Below the pieces are notes generated by a model. The model was not told the origin of the DNA. It was given only the letters and a program-made list of their open reading frames with translations, and ran no database searches. The translations under genes were made by a program, and so were the position numbers. From Alkalibacterium sp. (GTDB taxonomy: Bacteria > Bacillota > Bacilli > Lactobacillales > Carnobacteriaceae_A): DNA of 64,000 nucleotides. This document shows, piece after piece, positions 1 through 9,496 of the stretch (position 1 is the first letter of the stretch; each line of letters starts with the position of its first letter). Location: the NCBI GenBank assembly GCA_007692455.1, contig RECC01000036.1, positions 1-64,000 on the forward strand. The letters are read 5' to 3'.

Positions 1-62
1 GCAGTTGGCAGCTCGTCGGGCTCATAACCCGGAGGTCGCAGGTTCGAGTCCTGCCTCCGCAA
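1..62 (+). tRNA. tRNA-fMet (CAT), 5' end truncated by window edge
   Basis: Anticodon arm GTCGGGCTCATAACCCGGA, T arm GCAGGTTCGAGTCCTGC, 3' end CTCCGCAA. Confidence 0.9.
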
Positions 63-65
63 TTT

Positions 66-104
66 ACTAAAGCTGTTGTTGCTTTAGCAACTTACAGCTT
101 TAGT
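66..104 (+). repeat. Nested intergenic hairpin in tRNA spacer, copy A
   Basis: Outer stem ACTAAAGCTGT/ACAGCTTTAGT (11 bp) encloses inner hairpin GTTGCT-TT-AGCAAC. Confidence 0.8.
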
Positions 105-167
105 ACGCGTAAGGAAGTGGAGCGCACTTTGTACGCAGTACAAAGTAACATACAATGTTTTTCGTGA

Positions 168-240
168 GGTCCCGTAGTGTAGCGGTTATCACGCCTGCCT
201 GTCACGCAGGAGATCGCGGGTTCGATTCCCGTCGGGACCG
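168..240 (+). tRNA. tRNA-Asp (GTC)
   Basis: 73-nt cloverleaf GGTCCCG...CGGGACCG, anticodon loop CTGTCAC; identical to 877..949. Confidence 0.97.
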
Positions 241-247
241 TTTTTAT

Positions 248-318
248 GCGGGTGTAGTTTAGTGGTAAAACCCCAGCCTTCCAAGCTGATGTCGGGAGTT
301 CGATTCTCCTCACCCGCT
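248..318 (+). tRNA. tRNA-Gly (TCC), copy 1
   Basis: 71-nt cloverleaf GCGGGTG...CACCCGCT, loop CTTCCAA. Confidence 0.96.
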
Positions 319-347
319 TTATACTGTAATAGTATAACCTGATTTTA

Positions 348-421
<74 letters not shown>

Positions 422-444
422 TTATATCAATTTATAATTGGTAT

Positions 445-533
445 GGGGAAGTACTCAAGTGGCTGAAGAGGCGCCCCTGCTAAGGGTGTAGGTCGGTTTT
501 CCCGGCGCGAGGGTTCAAATCCCTCCTTCTCCG
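445..533 (+). tRNA. tRNA-Ser (GCT)
   Basis: Class II tRNA with long variable arm, loop CTGCTAA. Confidence 0.95.
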
Positions 534-554
534 TTCTTTATTTTTTATTTTTCA

Positions 555-626
555 GGCCCCTTGGTCAAGCGGTTAAGACACCGCCCTTTCACGGCGGTAA
601 CACGGGTTCGAATCCCGTAGGGGTCA
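555..626 (+). tRNA. tRNA-Glu (TTC)
   Basis: GGCCCCTTGGTCAAG...AGGGGTCA, loop CTTTCAC. Confidence 0.96.
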
Positions 627-649
627 TAATAACTGAATAGTTATATAGC

Positions 650-739
650 GGAGGATTACCCAAGTCCGGCTTAAGGGAACGGTCTTGAAAACCGTCAGGC
701 GTGTAAAAGCGCGCGTGGGTTCGAATCCCACATCCTCCT
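650..739 (+). tRNA. tRNA-Ser (TGA)
   Basis: Class II tRNA with long variable arm, loop CTTGAAA. Confidence 0.94.
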
Positions 740-742
740 TTG

Positions 743-779
743 TCATGGTTGTAGTTGCTTTAGCAACGTAAAACCATGA
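743..779 (+). repeat. Nested intergenic hairpin in tRNA spacer, copy B
   Basis: Outer stem TCATGGTT/AACCATGA (8 bp) encloses the identical inner 14-mer GTTGCTTTAGCAAC. Confidence 0.8.
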
Positions 780-876
780 TACACGCGGCCTTTAGGCTGC
801 CGTGTTTCCTTTTAAACTGGCCTGTAACCGATTTAAAGTTATAGTCAGCAGTGGAACACGAAACTTCAAGGTTTAA

Positions 877-949
877 GGTCCCGTAGTGTAGCGGTTATCA
901 CGCCTGCCTGTCACGCAGGAGATCGCGGGTTCGATTCCCGTCGGGACCG
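877..949 (+). tRNA. tRNA-Asp (GTC), second copy
   Basis: Identical to 168..240. Confidence 0.97.
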
Positions 950-961
950 TTTTTTTGTTTA

Positions 962-1034
962 GGCGCTGTAGCTCAGTTGGTAGAGCAACGGATTGAAGCT
1001 CCGTGTGTCGGCAGTTCGACTCTGTCCAGCGCCA
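962..1034 (+). tRNA. tRNA-Phe (GAA)
   Basis: GGCGCTGTAGCTCAG...CAGCGCCA, loop TTGAAGC. Confidence 0.96.
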
Positions 1035-1042
1035 TAAATTCA

Positions 1043-1113
1043 GCGGGTGTAGTTTAGTGGTAAAACCTCAGCCTTCCAAGCTGATGACGGGAGTTCGATT
1101 CTCCTCACCCGCT
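1043..1113 (+). tRNA. tRNA-Gly (TCC), copy 2
   Basis: GCGGGTG...CACCCGCT; two substitutions relative to copy 1. Confidence 0.96.
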
Positions 1114-1152
1114 TACTATATCTGCTAATCGGTTGTATTTACGCAATGATTA

Positions 1153-1198
1153 CAAAAAAGGCGATTACTCTCAAAGGAGGGTAATCGCCTTTTTTTTG
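1153..1198 (+). terminator. Terminator of the tRNA cluster
   Basis: AAAAAAGGCGATTAC...GTAATCGCCTTTTTTTT hairpin plus T-tract. Confidence 0.9.
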
Positions 1199-1257
1199 TA
1201 CGTGATTAGAAAAATTGGATTTTTAGGAAGTAGTAGTCTGTTTTACTGCTTACTGGA

Positions 1258-1761
1258 CTAGTCCACTACGTCAGACTTTTTAAGGTGGCTAAACAAATAA
1301 CTTAAAGCAGTATACATTAAATAAATAGCTAGAAGATAAATTGTGATGCTCGAACTAAAAAAGAATGTCTGCGCATAAAAGGAAAAACTATTTAAAACAA
1401 CTAGGAATATAAAACTTTCTATCAACCGATACAAGTGAAATAAATCAAAATGAAGAAATTGCTTTTTTAATGAAAGTAGTAATACAATTGCTGAAAAGAG
1501 GATTGAACTGAACAAGGAATAGAAGAGAGTAAAATAAATGAGTGGAACTACTAAACTGATAACAGTATAAATAAGCTTCCGATTTTGTTTAAGGGAAAGA
1601 ATTGTATTTAAATTAAGAATACCCGTTGTCAATATCAGTAGAAGAAAAGCAGAAAGCCAGTAGATTTCATCATAGCTTAAAGATAATAGAAATCCTATTC
1701 CATTTGATAGAGTAAGCATAATAAAGAAATAGATTAATTGTTTCTTAGTAGGCTTGTTCAT
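1258..1761 (-). CDS. Hypothetical multi-pass membrane protein
   Basis: ORF in track; likely start is the second Met (MNKPTKKQL); several hydrophobic segments; no family recognised. Confidence 0.6.
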   Translation of the reverse strand: MNKPTKKQLIYFFIMLTLSNGIGFLLSLSYDEIYWLSAFLLLILTTGILNLNTILSLKQNRKLIYTVISLVVPLIYFTLFYSLFSSILFSAIVLLLSLKKQFLHFDLFHLYRLIESFIFLVVLNSFSFYAQTFFFSSSITIYLLAIYLMYTALSYLFSHLKKSDVVD

Positions 1762-1885
1762 TACGTCACATCTTTCTGCTGAATAGCTAATCATGCCTTT
1801 AATAATAACAGAAATATTATATGGTGAATATTAAAATATTGAGTTAAGAGAATGTTTTTACTTATAAATTGTGTTAAACTTATAT

Positions 1886-1961
1886 AGGTTTACAAAGAAT
1901 TCCCGATAGGACGGCCAGAACCGGTCGGAAGCCTTGTAACCGAACAAATTAGGGGGAATAA
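1886..1961 (+). promoter_or_regulatory. SMK box (SAM-III) riboswitch
   Basis: GTTTACAAAGAATTCCCGATAGGACGGCCAGAACCGGTCGGAAGCCTTGTAACCGAACAAATTAGGGGGAAT directly before metK and including its SD; matches the SMK-box pattern of Lactobacillales metK leaders. Confidence 0.88.
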
Positions 1962-1963
1962 TA

Positions 1964-3148
1964 ATGAGAGAAAAACATTTATTTACATCAGAATCTGTAA
2001 CAGAAGGCCACCCGGATAAAATAGCTGATCAGATTAGTGACGCTATTCTGGATGAAATACTGTCTAAAGATCCTGAAGCAAGAGTAGCTTGTGAAACTAT
2101 GGTGACTACAGGCCTTGTTTTAATAGCAGGCGAAATTCGTACGGAAACATATGTGGATATGCAGAAAATTGCTCGAGATACGATAAGAGAAATTGGATAT
2201 ACCCGTGCTAAATATGGTTTCGATGCGGACACTTGTGCAGTCCTTGTCTCTATTGATGACCAGTCTCCAGATATTGCAGAAGGTGTAGACGATTCATTTG
2301 AATATAAAACAGAGACACACGATGAACTGGATAAAATTGGAGCAGGCGACCAGGGATTGATGTTTGGCTATGCTACCAACGAAACAGCAGAATTGATGCC
2401 GTTGCCTATTTCATTAAGCCATAAATTAACAAAGCAACTGGCTAAAGTAAGAAAAGACAAGACACTTGACTATCTTAGACCAGATGGTAAAGCTCAAGTA
2501 ACAGTGGAGTACGACGAAGATAACAAGCCAGCCAGAATTGATGCAATCGTTGTAAGTACTCAGCATCGTCCGGATATATCATCAGACCATCTGAAAGAGG
2601 ATATTATCAACAAGGTGATAAAAGAAGTGATACCTGAGAAATGGCTCGATGATGAAACTAAATATTACATTAATCCAACTGGACGTTTTGTTATTGGCGG
2701 TCCTCAAGGTGACGCTGGACTAACTGGCAGAAAAATAATTGTCGATACTTACGGAGGATATGCACGTCACGGTGGAGGAGCTTTTTCTGGTAAAGATGCC
2801 ACTAAAGTTGACCGGTCGGCTAGTTATGTTGCAAGATATATAGCTAAAAACATTGTTGCCGCTAAGTTGGCTGATAAAGTTGAAGTACAGTTGGCCTATG
2901 CAATTGGAGTTGCTCAACCAGTTTCTATTTCAGTCGATACTTTTGACACTGGAAAAGTGTCTGAAGAAAAGCTGATTGGTGCGATAAGAAAAATATTTGA
3001 TTTAAGACCAGCCGGAATTATTCAAATGCTTGATTTGAAAAAGCCAATATATAAACAAACTGCAGCATATGGACACTTCGGACGTTCTGATATTGACCTG
3101 CCTTGGGAAAGAACAGATAAAGTAGATCAATTGATAGATTTGGTTTAA
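1964..3148 (+). CDS. metK: S-adenosylmethionine synthetase
   Basis: [24 protein letters not shown] and [19 protein letters not shown] motifs. Confidence 0.98.
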   Translation: MREKHLFTSESVTEGHPDKIADQISDAILDEILSKDPEARVACETMVTTGLVLIAGEIRTETYVDMQKIARDTIREIGYTRAKYGFDADTCAVLVSIDDQSPDIAEGVDDSFEYKTETHDELDKIGAGDQGLMFGYATNETAELMPLPISLSHKLTKQLAKVRKDKTLDYLRPDGKAQVTVEYDEDNKPARIDAIVVSTQHRPDISSDHLKEDIINKVIKEVIPEKWLDDETKYYINPTGRFVIGGPQGDAGLTGRKIIVDTYGGYARHGGGAFSGKDATKVDRSASYVARYIAKNIVAAKLADKVEVQLAYAIGVAQPVSISVDTFDTGKVSEEKLIGAIRKIFDLRPAGIIQMLDLKKPIYKQTAAYGHFGRSDIDLPWERTDKVDQLIDLV

Positions 3149-3156
3149 AATAGCAT

Positions 3157-3194
3157 AAAGTACAGAATTTCCTTGGGATTCTGTACTTTATTTT
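3157..3194 (+). terminator. Rho-independent terminator after metK
   Basis: AAAGTACAGAAT...ATTCTGTACTTT followed by ATTTTT. Confidence 0.85.
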
Positions 3195-3423
3195 TAGCAT
3201 TATTTGAAGGCTTTCTTACTCTTAACCATGCAGTCCTGGTGATTAAATTTTGTAATAAACAATTAAAGAAGCTTTTCAGTATAAACGACTGCAGATACTA
3301 TACTGCGTATATCACGTGTGGTATACTTTTAGAGATAGGTATACGAATCTCGATATTAACAGTGACATGAACGATTAAACTTAATAACTTTATTTGAGAA
3401 ATACATTAGGTAGGTGAATACGA

Positions 3424-4323
3424 TTGAACGAAATAGGAGATAAGCTTAAAGAAGCACGACAATCTCAGGGATATACACTCGATGATTTACAGCAAATGAC
3501 CAAAATACAGAAAAGGTATCTGATTGCAGTTGAAGAAGGTAACCTGGATGTTTTACCGGGAAACTTTTATGCACGAGCCTTTATTAAACAATATGCTGAT
3601 TCAGTTGGATTAAATGGAGAAGAATTAATTAAAGAACATATGGATGCTTTGCCTCAGGTCAGTGAAACAACCTACTCAAAAGGAGTAGAGAGCACACAGA
3701 CACGTTCTAAAACAAAGAGCAGCGGTTTTTTGGCCACTATTCAAGACAGTATGCCAACTATCCTTATTGTTCTTCTAGTGATTGCCATTATTTTTGCAAT
3801 ATATCTGGCTGTGACTACTGGAGGTTCTAATGACGGTTCTGATTCTTTCATTCAAGGTGACGATGCATCAGAGGTTGTAGAAGTTGACGATAACGATGAC
3901 GAAACGGAAGAAGAAGAACAGGACGAAGACGAGCAGGAAACAGACTCAGAGGTTACCGAAAATGATGAAACGGACGATGAAGAATTAGAAGAAGACGAGC
4001 AAACAGAACAGACTGTTGAAGAAACAGGTGGTACAGGAAATTCTACAGAATATACGGTAGAGGGCGACCATCCCGAAGAACAGCTTTTGACATTATCTGC
4101 TGAGGGCGGTAACTCCTGGGTAAGTGTCGCCATTGACGGGGAGACTATTGAACAGGTTACAATTGAAAACGGACAGTCATTGTCTGTTGAGTTTGATAAC
4201 ACTGTATCGGACATTGCACTTGTCATTGGAAATGCGTCGGCAACGACTATCGAATTAAACGATATTGATTTGCCTGCTGCTGAAGCAGCCGTGCGCCAGG
4301 AAATGACTATCACTTTTGAATAA
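3424..4323 (+). CDS. rodZ: RodZ-like helix-turn-helix membrane protein with acidic linker and DUF4115-like C-terminus
   Basis: N-terminal HTH (GDKLKEARQSQGYTLDDLQQMTKIQKRYL), single TM, D/E-rich linker; TTG start; synteny with pgsA-cinA-recA. Confidence 0.85.
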   Translation: MNEIGDKLKEARQSQGYTLDDLQQMTKIQKRYLIAVEEGNLDVLPGNFYARAFIKQYADSVGLNGEELIKEHMDALPQVSETTYSKGVESTQTRSKTKSSGFLATIQDSMPTILIVLLVIAIIFAIYLAVTTGGSNDGSDSFIQGDDASEVVEVDDNDDETEEEEQDEDEQETDSEVTENDETDDEELEEDEQTEQTVEETGGTGNSTEYTVEGDHPEEQLLTLSAEGGNSWVSVAIDGETIEQVTIENGQSLSVEFDNTVSDIALVIGNASATTIELNDIDLPAAEAAVRQEMTITFE

Positions 4324-4392
4324 AATAAAGATGTTAAAGGCAGACCAGTATAATCTACTTTACTGGTCTATTTTAACTATCAGGAGGAAAAC

Positions 4393-4980
4393 ATGAACTT
4401 ACCTAACAAGATTACGCTGTTTAGAATTTTTCTTATTCCACTCTTTATGATACTGGTTCTTATTCCTTTTGAGTGGGGCACTTTTAATGCACTGGGTTCA
4501 TCAGTCGAGAATCATTTACTTGTAGCTGCAGTAGTTTTCTCAATTGCGAGTTTTACTGACTGGCTTGATGGGTATCTAGCTAGAAAGATGGACATTGTTT
4601 CTAACTTCGGTAAATTTGCTGATCCATTAGCTGACAAGATGCTAGTAATGACCGCACTCATTCTGCTAGTGGAGCTGGGGTTGGCTCCTTCATGGGTAGT
4701 AGCTATAATCGTGTCCCGAGAGCTGGCAGTTACAGGGTTGCGTTTAATATTAGTTGAACAGGGAGGAACAGTCATGGCTGCGGGCTGGCCGGGTAAAATC
4801 AAGACGAACACTCAAATGTTTGCTATTATCTTTTTACTCATTAATGATTTTCCATTTGGTTTTATTGATTTCTCGATAGGAACTGTGCTGTTATATGTAT
4901 GTTTGTTCTTTACTATTTATTCAGGAGTTAACTACTTTTACAATGCACGTGATGTGTTCTCTGGTACATTCTCAGAGTAA
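4393..4980 (+). CDS. pgsA: CDP-diacylglycerol--glycerol-3-phosphate 3-phosphatidyltransferase
   Basis: CDP-alcohol phosphatidyltransferase motif DWLDGYLARKMDIVSNFGKFADPLADK. Confidence 0.95.
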   Translation: MNLPNKITLFRIFLIPLFMILVLIPFEWGTFNALGSSVENHLLVAAVVFSIASFTDWLDGYLARKMDIVSNFGKFADPLADKMLVMTALILLVELGLAPSWVVAIIVSRELAVTGLRLILVEQGGTVMAAGWPGKIKTNTQMFAIIFLLINDFPFGFIDFSIGTVLLYVCLFFTIYSGVNYFYNARDVFSGTFSE

Positions 4981-5116
4981 TAAACTATATAACCGGTCTG
5001 TAGCTTCTTTGCTGCAGGCTTTTTTAGTTCAAAATCATCAGTTAATCAGCGTACCTGTGATAAAATAATAGTGAGTTTTAAAATAGAAAGTAAATATATA
5101 ATGCAGGAGGATAATC

Positions 5117-6397
5117 ATGAAGGCTGAAATTATTTCAATTGGAACGGAACTATTGTTGGGTCAGGTTGTTAATACGAATGCAGCCTATATATCTAGAGAA
5201 TTAGCCTCTCTTGGGATTGAAGTTTACCATCATGTAACAGTAGGTGATAATAAAGACAGACTCATAGAAGCTGTAAAAACAGCGGAAGAACGAGTGGATC
5301 TCATTGTGATGTCTGGTGGGCTCGGACCAACTCAAGATGATATAACGAAAAAGACGTTATCTGACTACTTGGATGTAGAACTTATTTTGCATGAAGAAAC
5401 GGAAGAAAAAATTATTTCCTATCACAAAAATTCTGATTTCAAAATGCCGGAGAACAATCAGCTGCAGGCCCTCATTCTTGCAGATTCAACACCTCTAAGC
5501 AATGATACCGGTCTTGCCATTGGAATGATGCTTTCAAGAAATAAACATCACTATGTTCTACTACCCGGTCCACCTGATGAACTGGAACCGATGGTGGATA
5601 ACTACCTGAAAAATGAGTTGATTAAGCATATTCTAGAAGAACAAGTCCTTGTCTCTCGTGTATTAAGGTTTTTCGGTTTAACTGAAGCGCAGCTGGCTGA
5701 AAAAATAGACGGCATAATTTCTGAGCAGACTAACCCCACTGCAGCCATCTATGCTAATAGCGGAGAAATCACCGTGAGGATTACTGCAAAAGCTAAAGAT
5801 GACGATGAGGGATACAAGGCCATCGACAAAGTAGAAACAAAAATTATGGAAAAACTGTCTGACTATTTTTTTGGATACGGGGAAAAGACACTGGTAGAAG
5901 TGGTTAAGGATAGACTGAAAGAAAAAGATTTAAAGATTACTGCGGCAGAAAGTCTGACCGGTGGCGCATTTATCAGTGAACTGACGAGTGTTACAGAGGT
6001 CAGCTCAATTTTAGAAGGAGGCATGGTGACTTATAGCGCGGATAAAAAGAATAAGGTCTTGAATGTAAGGAAGAAAACGATTGAAGATTTCGGTGTCGTG
6101 AGTGGGGAATGCGCTGTTGAAATGGCAGAAAAAGCAAGAGAGATGTTCGATGCGGATATAGGAGTAGGCTTAACAGGAGTTGCCGGTCCGAGTTCGCTGG
6201 AAAAACAAATTCCCGGTACAGTCTGGATTGGCATCTCTTACAAGGGAAAAGAAAGTTTCTCCAAGCATTTTCACTTCAGTTATAAACGAAATAGAAATAG
6301 ACGTCTGGCTGTATTGAACGCGCTGGAATTAGTCCGACGTACCGTAGAAGATTTACCAATTGATAATCGAGAGTATTATGGCGAAGATAATCAGTAA
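5117..6397 (+). CDS. cinA: CinA family competence/damage-inducible protein
   Basis: MKAEIISIGTELLLGQVVNTNA N-terminus; GLGPTQDDITKKT; C-terminal domain TAAESLTGG. Confidence 0.96.
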   Translation: MKAEIISIGTELLLGQVVNTNAAYISRELASLGIEVYHHVTVGDNKDRLIEAVKTAEERVDLIVMSGGLGPTQDDITKKTLSDYLDVELILHEETEEKIISYHKNSDFKMPENNQLQALILADSTPLSNDTGLAIGMMLSRNKHHYVLLPGPPDELEPMVDNYLKNELIKHILEEQVLVSRVLRFFGLTEAQLAEKIDGIISEQTNPTAAIYANSGEITVRITAKAKDDDEGYKAIDKVETKIMEKLSDYFFGYGEKTLVEVVKDRLKEKDLKITAAESLTGGAFISELTSVTEVSSILEGGMVTYSADKKNKVLNVRKKTIEDFGVVSGECAVEMAEKAREMFDADIGVGLTGVAGPSSLEKQIPGTVWIGISYKGKESFSKHFHFSYKRNRNRRLAVLNALELVRRTVEDLPIDNREYYGEDNQ

Positions 6398-6399
6398 AG

Positions 6400-6413
6400 C
6401 GAATAAATGTTCG
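6400..6413 (+). promoter_or_regulatory. Candidate LexA/SOS box upstream of recA
   Basis: CGAATAAATGTTCG, one mismatch to CGAAC-N4-GTTCG. Confidence 0.65.
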
Positions 6414-6421
6414 AAAAAAGC

Positions 6422-6450
6422 TTGATTTTTTTACCCAGGACGCTTAAAAT
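6422..6450 (+). promoter_or_regulatory. Candidate recA promoter
   Basis: TTGATT -17 nt- TAAAAT. Confidence 0.6.
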
Positions 6451-6506
6451 ATAAAGAGTAGACAAAAGTAAATTCCCGAATTATGAATGCTTTAGGAGGA
6501 AAAGGA

Positions 6507-7550
6507 ATGTCAGATGATCGCGCGAAAGCATTAGAAACTGCACTGAAAAAAATTGAAAAAAGTTATGGTAAAGGTTCAATAATGAAAATGGGTGAAAAGG
6601 TGGATACTCAAATCAAGACAGTATCCAGCGGTTCGCTTTCACTGGACGTTGCATTAGGTATAGGCGGCTACCCGCGTGGACGTATTATTGAAGTATATGG
6701 TCCTGAGAGTTCCGGTAAAACAACAGTAGCTCTGCATGCGATTGCTTCTGTTCAGGCAGCTGGAGGAATTGCTGCTTTTATAGATGCTGAGCATGCACTC
6801 GATCCCAAGTATGCAAGAGCTTTAGGAGTAGATATTGATGAGCTGCTCCTGTCACAGCCAGATACGGGAGAACAGGCTCTGGAAATCGCAGATGCATTAG
6901 TATCAAGTGGGGCGGTCGACATGGTTGTTATTGACTCCGTGGCAGCATTGGTTCCACGTGCTGAGATTGATGGAGAAATGGGTGATTCTCATATTGGGCT
7001 TCAGGCTCGACTGATGTCACAGGCATTACGTAAACTATCAGGATCAATCAATAAAACTAAAACAATTGCTCTGTTTATCAACCAGATACGTGAAAAAGTT
7101 GGTGTGATGTTTGGTAATCCCGAAACAACGCCAGGTGGGAGAGCACTTAAATTCTATTCTTCAGTCCGCCTGGAAGTCAGACGTGGAGAGTCAATCAAAT
7201 CGGGTCAGGATATGACTGGTAACCGTACGAAGATTAAAGTCGTCAAGAATAAGGTAGCTCCTCCATTTAAGACCGCTTTGGTTGATATCATGTATGGGCA
7301 AGGGATTTCTCAGATTGGTGAAATCGTAGATATGGGCTCAGATATGGATATCATTACGAAGGCAGGGGCCTGGTACTCATATGGTGATGAGCGTATTGGT
7401 CAGGGAAGAGAAAATGCTAAGCAGTATCTGACGGAACATCCTGAATTAAGAGCTGAAATCGAGAAAAAAGTTCGAGCAGCATACGGAATCGGTGATGAAG
7501 AAATTGAAATTGTAGAAAGTGCCGCTACGGAAACACTTGAATTAGATTAA
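6507..7550 (+). CDS. recA: Recombinase A
   Basis: [16 protein letters not shown] Walker A; start chosen at ATG 10 nt after AGGAGG. Confidence 0.98.
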   Translation: MSDDRAKALETALKKIEKSYGKGSIMKMGEKVDTQIKTVSSGSLSLDVALGIGGYPRGRIIEVYGPESSGKTTVALHAIASVQAAGGIAAFIDAEHALDPKYARALGVDIDELLLSQPDTGEQALEIADALVSSGAVDMVVIDSVAALVPRAEIDGEMGDSHIGLQARLMSQALRKLSGSINKTKTIALFINQIREKVGVMFGNPETTPGGRALKFYSSVRLEVRRGESIKSGQDMTGNRTKIKVVKNKVAPPFKTALVDIMYGQGISQIGEIVDMGSDMDIITKAGAWYSYGDERIGQGRENAKQYLTEHPELRAEIEKKVRAAYGIGDEEIEIVESAATETLELD

Positions 7551-7557
7551 TATTTAT

Positions 7558-7603
7558 AAAGGCAAGTCATTCCTTTTTCTAGAAGAATGACTTGCCTTTT
7601 TAT
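7558..7603 (+). terminator. Terminator after recA
   Basis: GGCAAGTCATTC...GAATGACTTGCC followed by TTTTTA. Confidence 0.88.
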
Positions 7604-7636
7604 TTGATTTTAAACAGATGCCGGTTTAAATCTTAG

Positions 7637-7665
7637 TTGACAGAAGCCCTCAGTATCTATAAAAT
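7637..7665 (+). promoter_or_regulatory. Candidate rny promoter
   Basis: TTGACA -17 nt- TAAAAT, about 130 nt upstream of rny. Confidence 0.6.
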
Positions 7666-7794
7666 TAGAGTAGTATGTTTCTATAAAATAACGAGACACT
7701 ACTAATCGTGTACCCTAACATACATTTGATATTTTTTTAATATCTGATTATTTTAATGCATGACAAAAACAAAATATGATACGGAGGTGATTAG

Positions 7795-9357
7795 ATGGAT
7801 ATATTTTTAACAGCCTTCGCTATCATCGTTGCTTTAATCATAGGAATTGTCGCAGGATCTTATTTTACGAAACAAAGTTTTGAAAAAAGATTAGCTCATT
7901 CTAAAAGAACAGCTGAAGACATTGTAGAAGACGCAAACAAAGAAGCTGAAACTTTGAAAAAAGAAGCGTTGCTGGAGGCTAAAGAAGAAATCCATTCTTA
8001 TCGTACGGAAGCAGAGTGGGAGCTGAAAGAACGTCGAACTGAAGTGTCTCGTCAGGAAAACAGACTGGCTCAGAGAGAAGATAATCTTGAGCGAAAAGAG
8101 ACCACTTTAGATAAAAGGGAAAGTTCATTGCAAAGCAGAGAAGATAAGTTATCTGCTCGTCAGAAAAAAGTGGAAGAGCTGGAGAAAACTGCGGAACAGT
8201 TAGTAGAGGAGCAGCAAAACAAGCTTCATACTATTGCAGCTTTGTCAGAAGAAGAAGCAAAATCTATCGTGCTGAAAACTACAGAAGACGATTTGTCTAG
8301 AGATATGGCAGTTATGGTCAAGCGTTACGAAGACCAGACTAAAGTAGAAGCAGACAGAAGAGCTAAAGCTCTCGTTACTCAAGCCATACAACGCTGTGCA
8401 GCTGATCAGGTTACTGAATCGACAGTTAGTGTCGTTAACTTGCCGAATGATGACATGAAAGGCCGCATTATCGGAAGAGAAGGCCGCAATATTAGAACGC
8501 TTGAGAGCCTAACTGGTATGGATCTGATAATTGATGATACTCCAGAAGCGGTTGTACTGAGTGGATATGATCCAATCAGAAGAGAAACTGCGAAGATGGC
8601 GTTGGAAAAATTAATTTCTGACGGACGTATACATCCAGGTCGAATTGAAGAAGCTGTAGAAAAATCTCGAAAAGAAATGGACGAGAGAATCAGAGAAATC
8701 GGAGAAGAAGCGATGTTTGAATTAGGTATTCACTCTATCCATCCCGATTTAATGAAGATTGTCGGCCGTTTGCATTTCAGAACAAGTTACGGTCAAAATG
8801 TATTGAACCACTCTATAGAAGTTGCCAAGCTGGCAGGCGTTATGGCTGCAGAGCTGGGTGAAGATATTCAACTGGCGAAACGTGCCGGTTTACTGCATGA
8901 TATCGGTAAGGCACTGGATAGTGAAGTTGAAGGTTCACACGTTGAAATTGGTGCTCAGATTGCCATGAAATATCAGGAAAACGAGACGGTAATCAACGCG
9001 ATTGCTTCTCACCACGGTGATGTTGATGCAAGTTCAGTTATTTCAGTCCTTGTTGAAGCTGCTGATGCGATTTCAGCTGCAAGACCAGGAGCAAGAAGTG
9101 AATCACTTGAACATTATTTACAGCGATTAGAAAATCTGGAAAGAATTTCTAACAGTCATAAAGGTGTGAAAGAAAGCTACGCTATTCAAGCTGGACGAGA
9201 AGTACGTATCATTGTGAAGCCGGATGAACTGGATGACAGCATGGCATCCAAACTGGCTCGAGACGTACGTAAGCAGATAGAGGACGACATGGACTATCCT
9301 GGACACATTAAAGTAACGGTCATACGCGAAACTAGAGCAGTAGAATACGCTAAATAA
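7795..9357 (+). CDS. rny: Ribonuclease Y
   Basis: N-terminal TM, coiled coil, KH ([15 protein letters not shown]) and HD (HDIGKALD) domains. Confidence 0.97.
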   Translation: MDIFLTAFAIIVALIIGIVAGSYFTKQSFEKRLAHSKRTAEDIVEDANKEAETLKKEALLEAKEEIHSYRTEAEWELKERRTEVSRQENRLAQREDNLERKETTLDKRESSLQSREDKLSARQKKVEELEKTAEQLVEEQQNKLHTIAALSEEEAKSIVLKTTEDDLSRDMAVMVKRYEDQTKVEADRRAKALVTQAIQRCAADQVTESTVSVVNLPNDDMKGRIIGREGRNIRTLESLTGMDLIIDDTPEAVVLSGYDPIRRETAKMALEKLISDGRIHPGRIEEAVEKSRKEMDERIREIGEEAMFELGIHSIHPDLMKIVGRLHFRTSYGQNVLNHSIEVAKLAGVMAAELGEDIQLAKRAGLLHDIGKALDSEVEGSHVEIGAQIAMKYQENETVINAIASHHGDVDASSVISVLVEAADAISAARPGARSESLEHYLQRLENLERISNSHKGVKESYAIQAGREVRIIVKPDELDDSMASKLARDVRKQIEDDMDYPGHIKVTVIRETRAVEYAK

Positions 9358-9364
9358 ATTTAGT

Positions 9365-9412
9365 AACCAGTCATTACAGGCTCATAAAGAGGTCTGTGAT
9401 GACTGGTTTTTT
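9365..9412 (+). terminator. Terminator after rny
   Basis: AACCAGTCATTACAG...TCTGTGATGACTGGTTTTTT. Confidence 0.85.
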
Positions 9413-9496
9413 ACTTAGATAAAATTTCAAAGGATTTTGATTTTCACTGGCTATAACTGGTAAAATAAAGAGACCGATTAGAAAAGAGGAGAACGA

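Noticed and set aside
92-313. 73-aa minus-strand ORF across tRNA genes
   Set aside because: Lies over tRNA-Asp and tRNA-Gly; RNA genes explain the sequence.
3173-3370. 65-aa ORF downstream of metK
   Set aside because: Starts within the metK terminator and has no credible RBS.
3852-4313. 153-aa minus-strand ORF, extremely serine-rich
   Set aside because: Antisense shadow of the acidic RodZ linker (GAA/GAC/GAT codons read as TTC/TCN on the other strand); no RBS.
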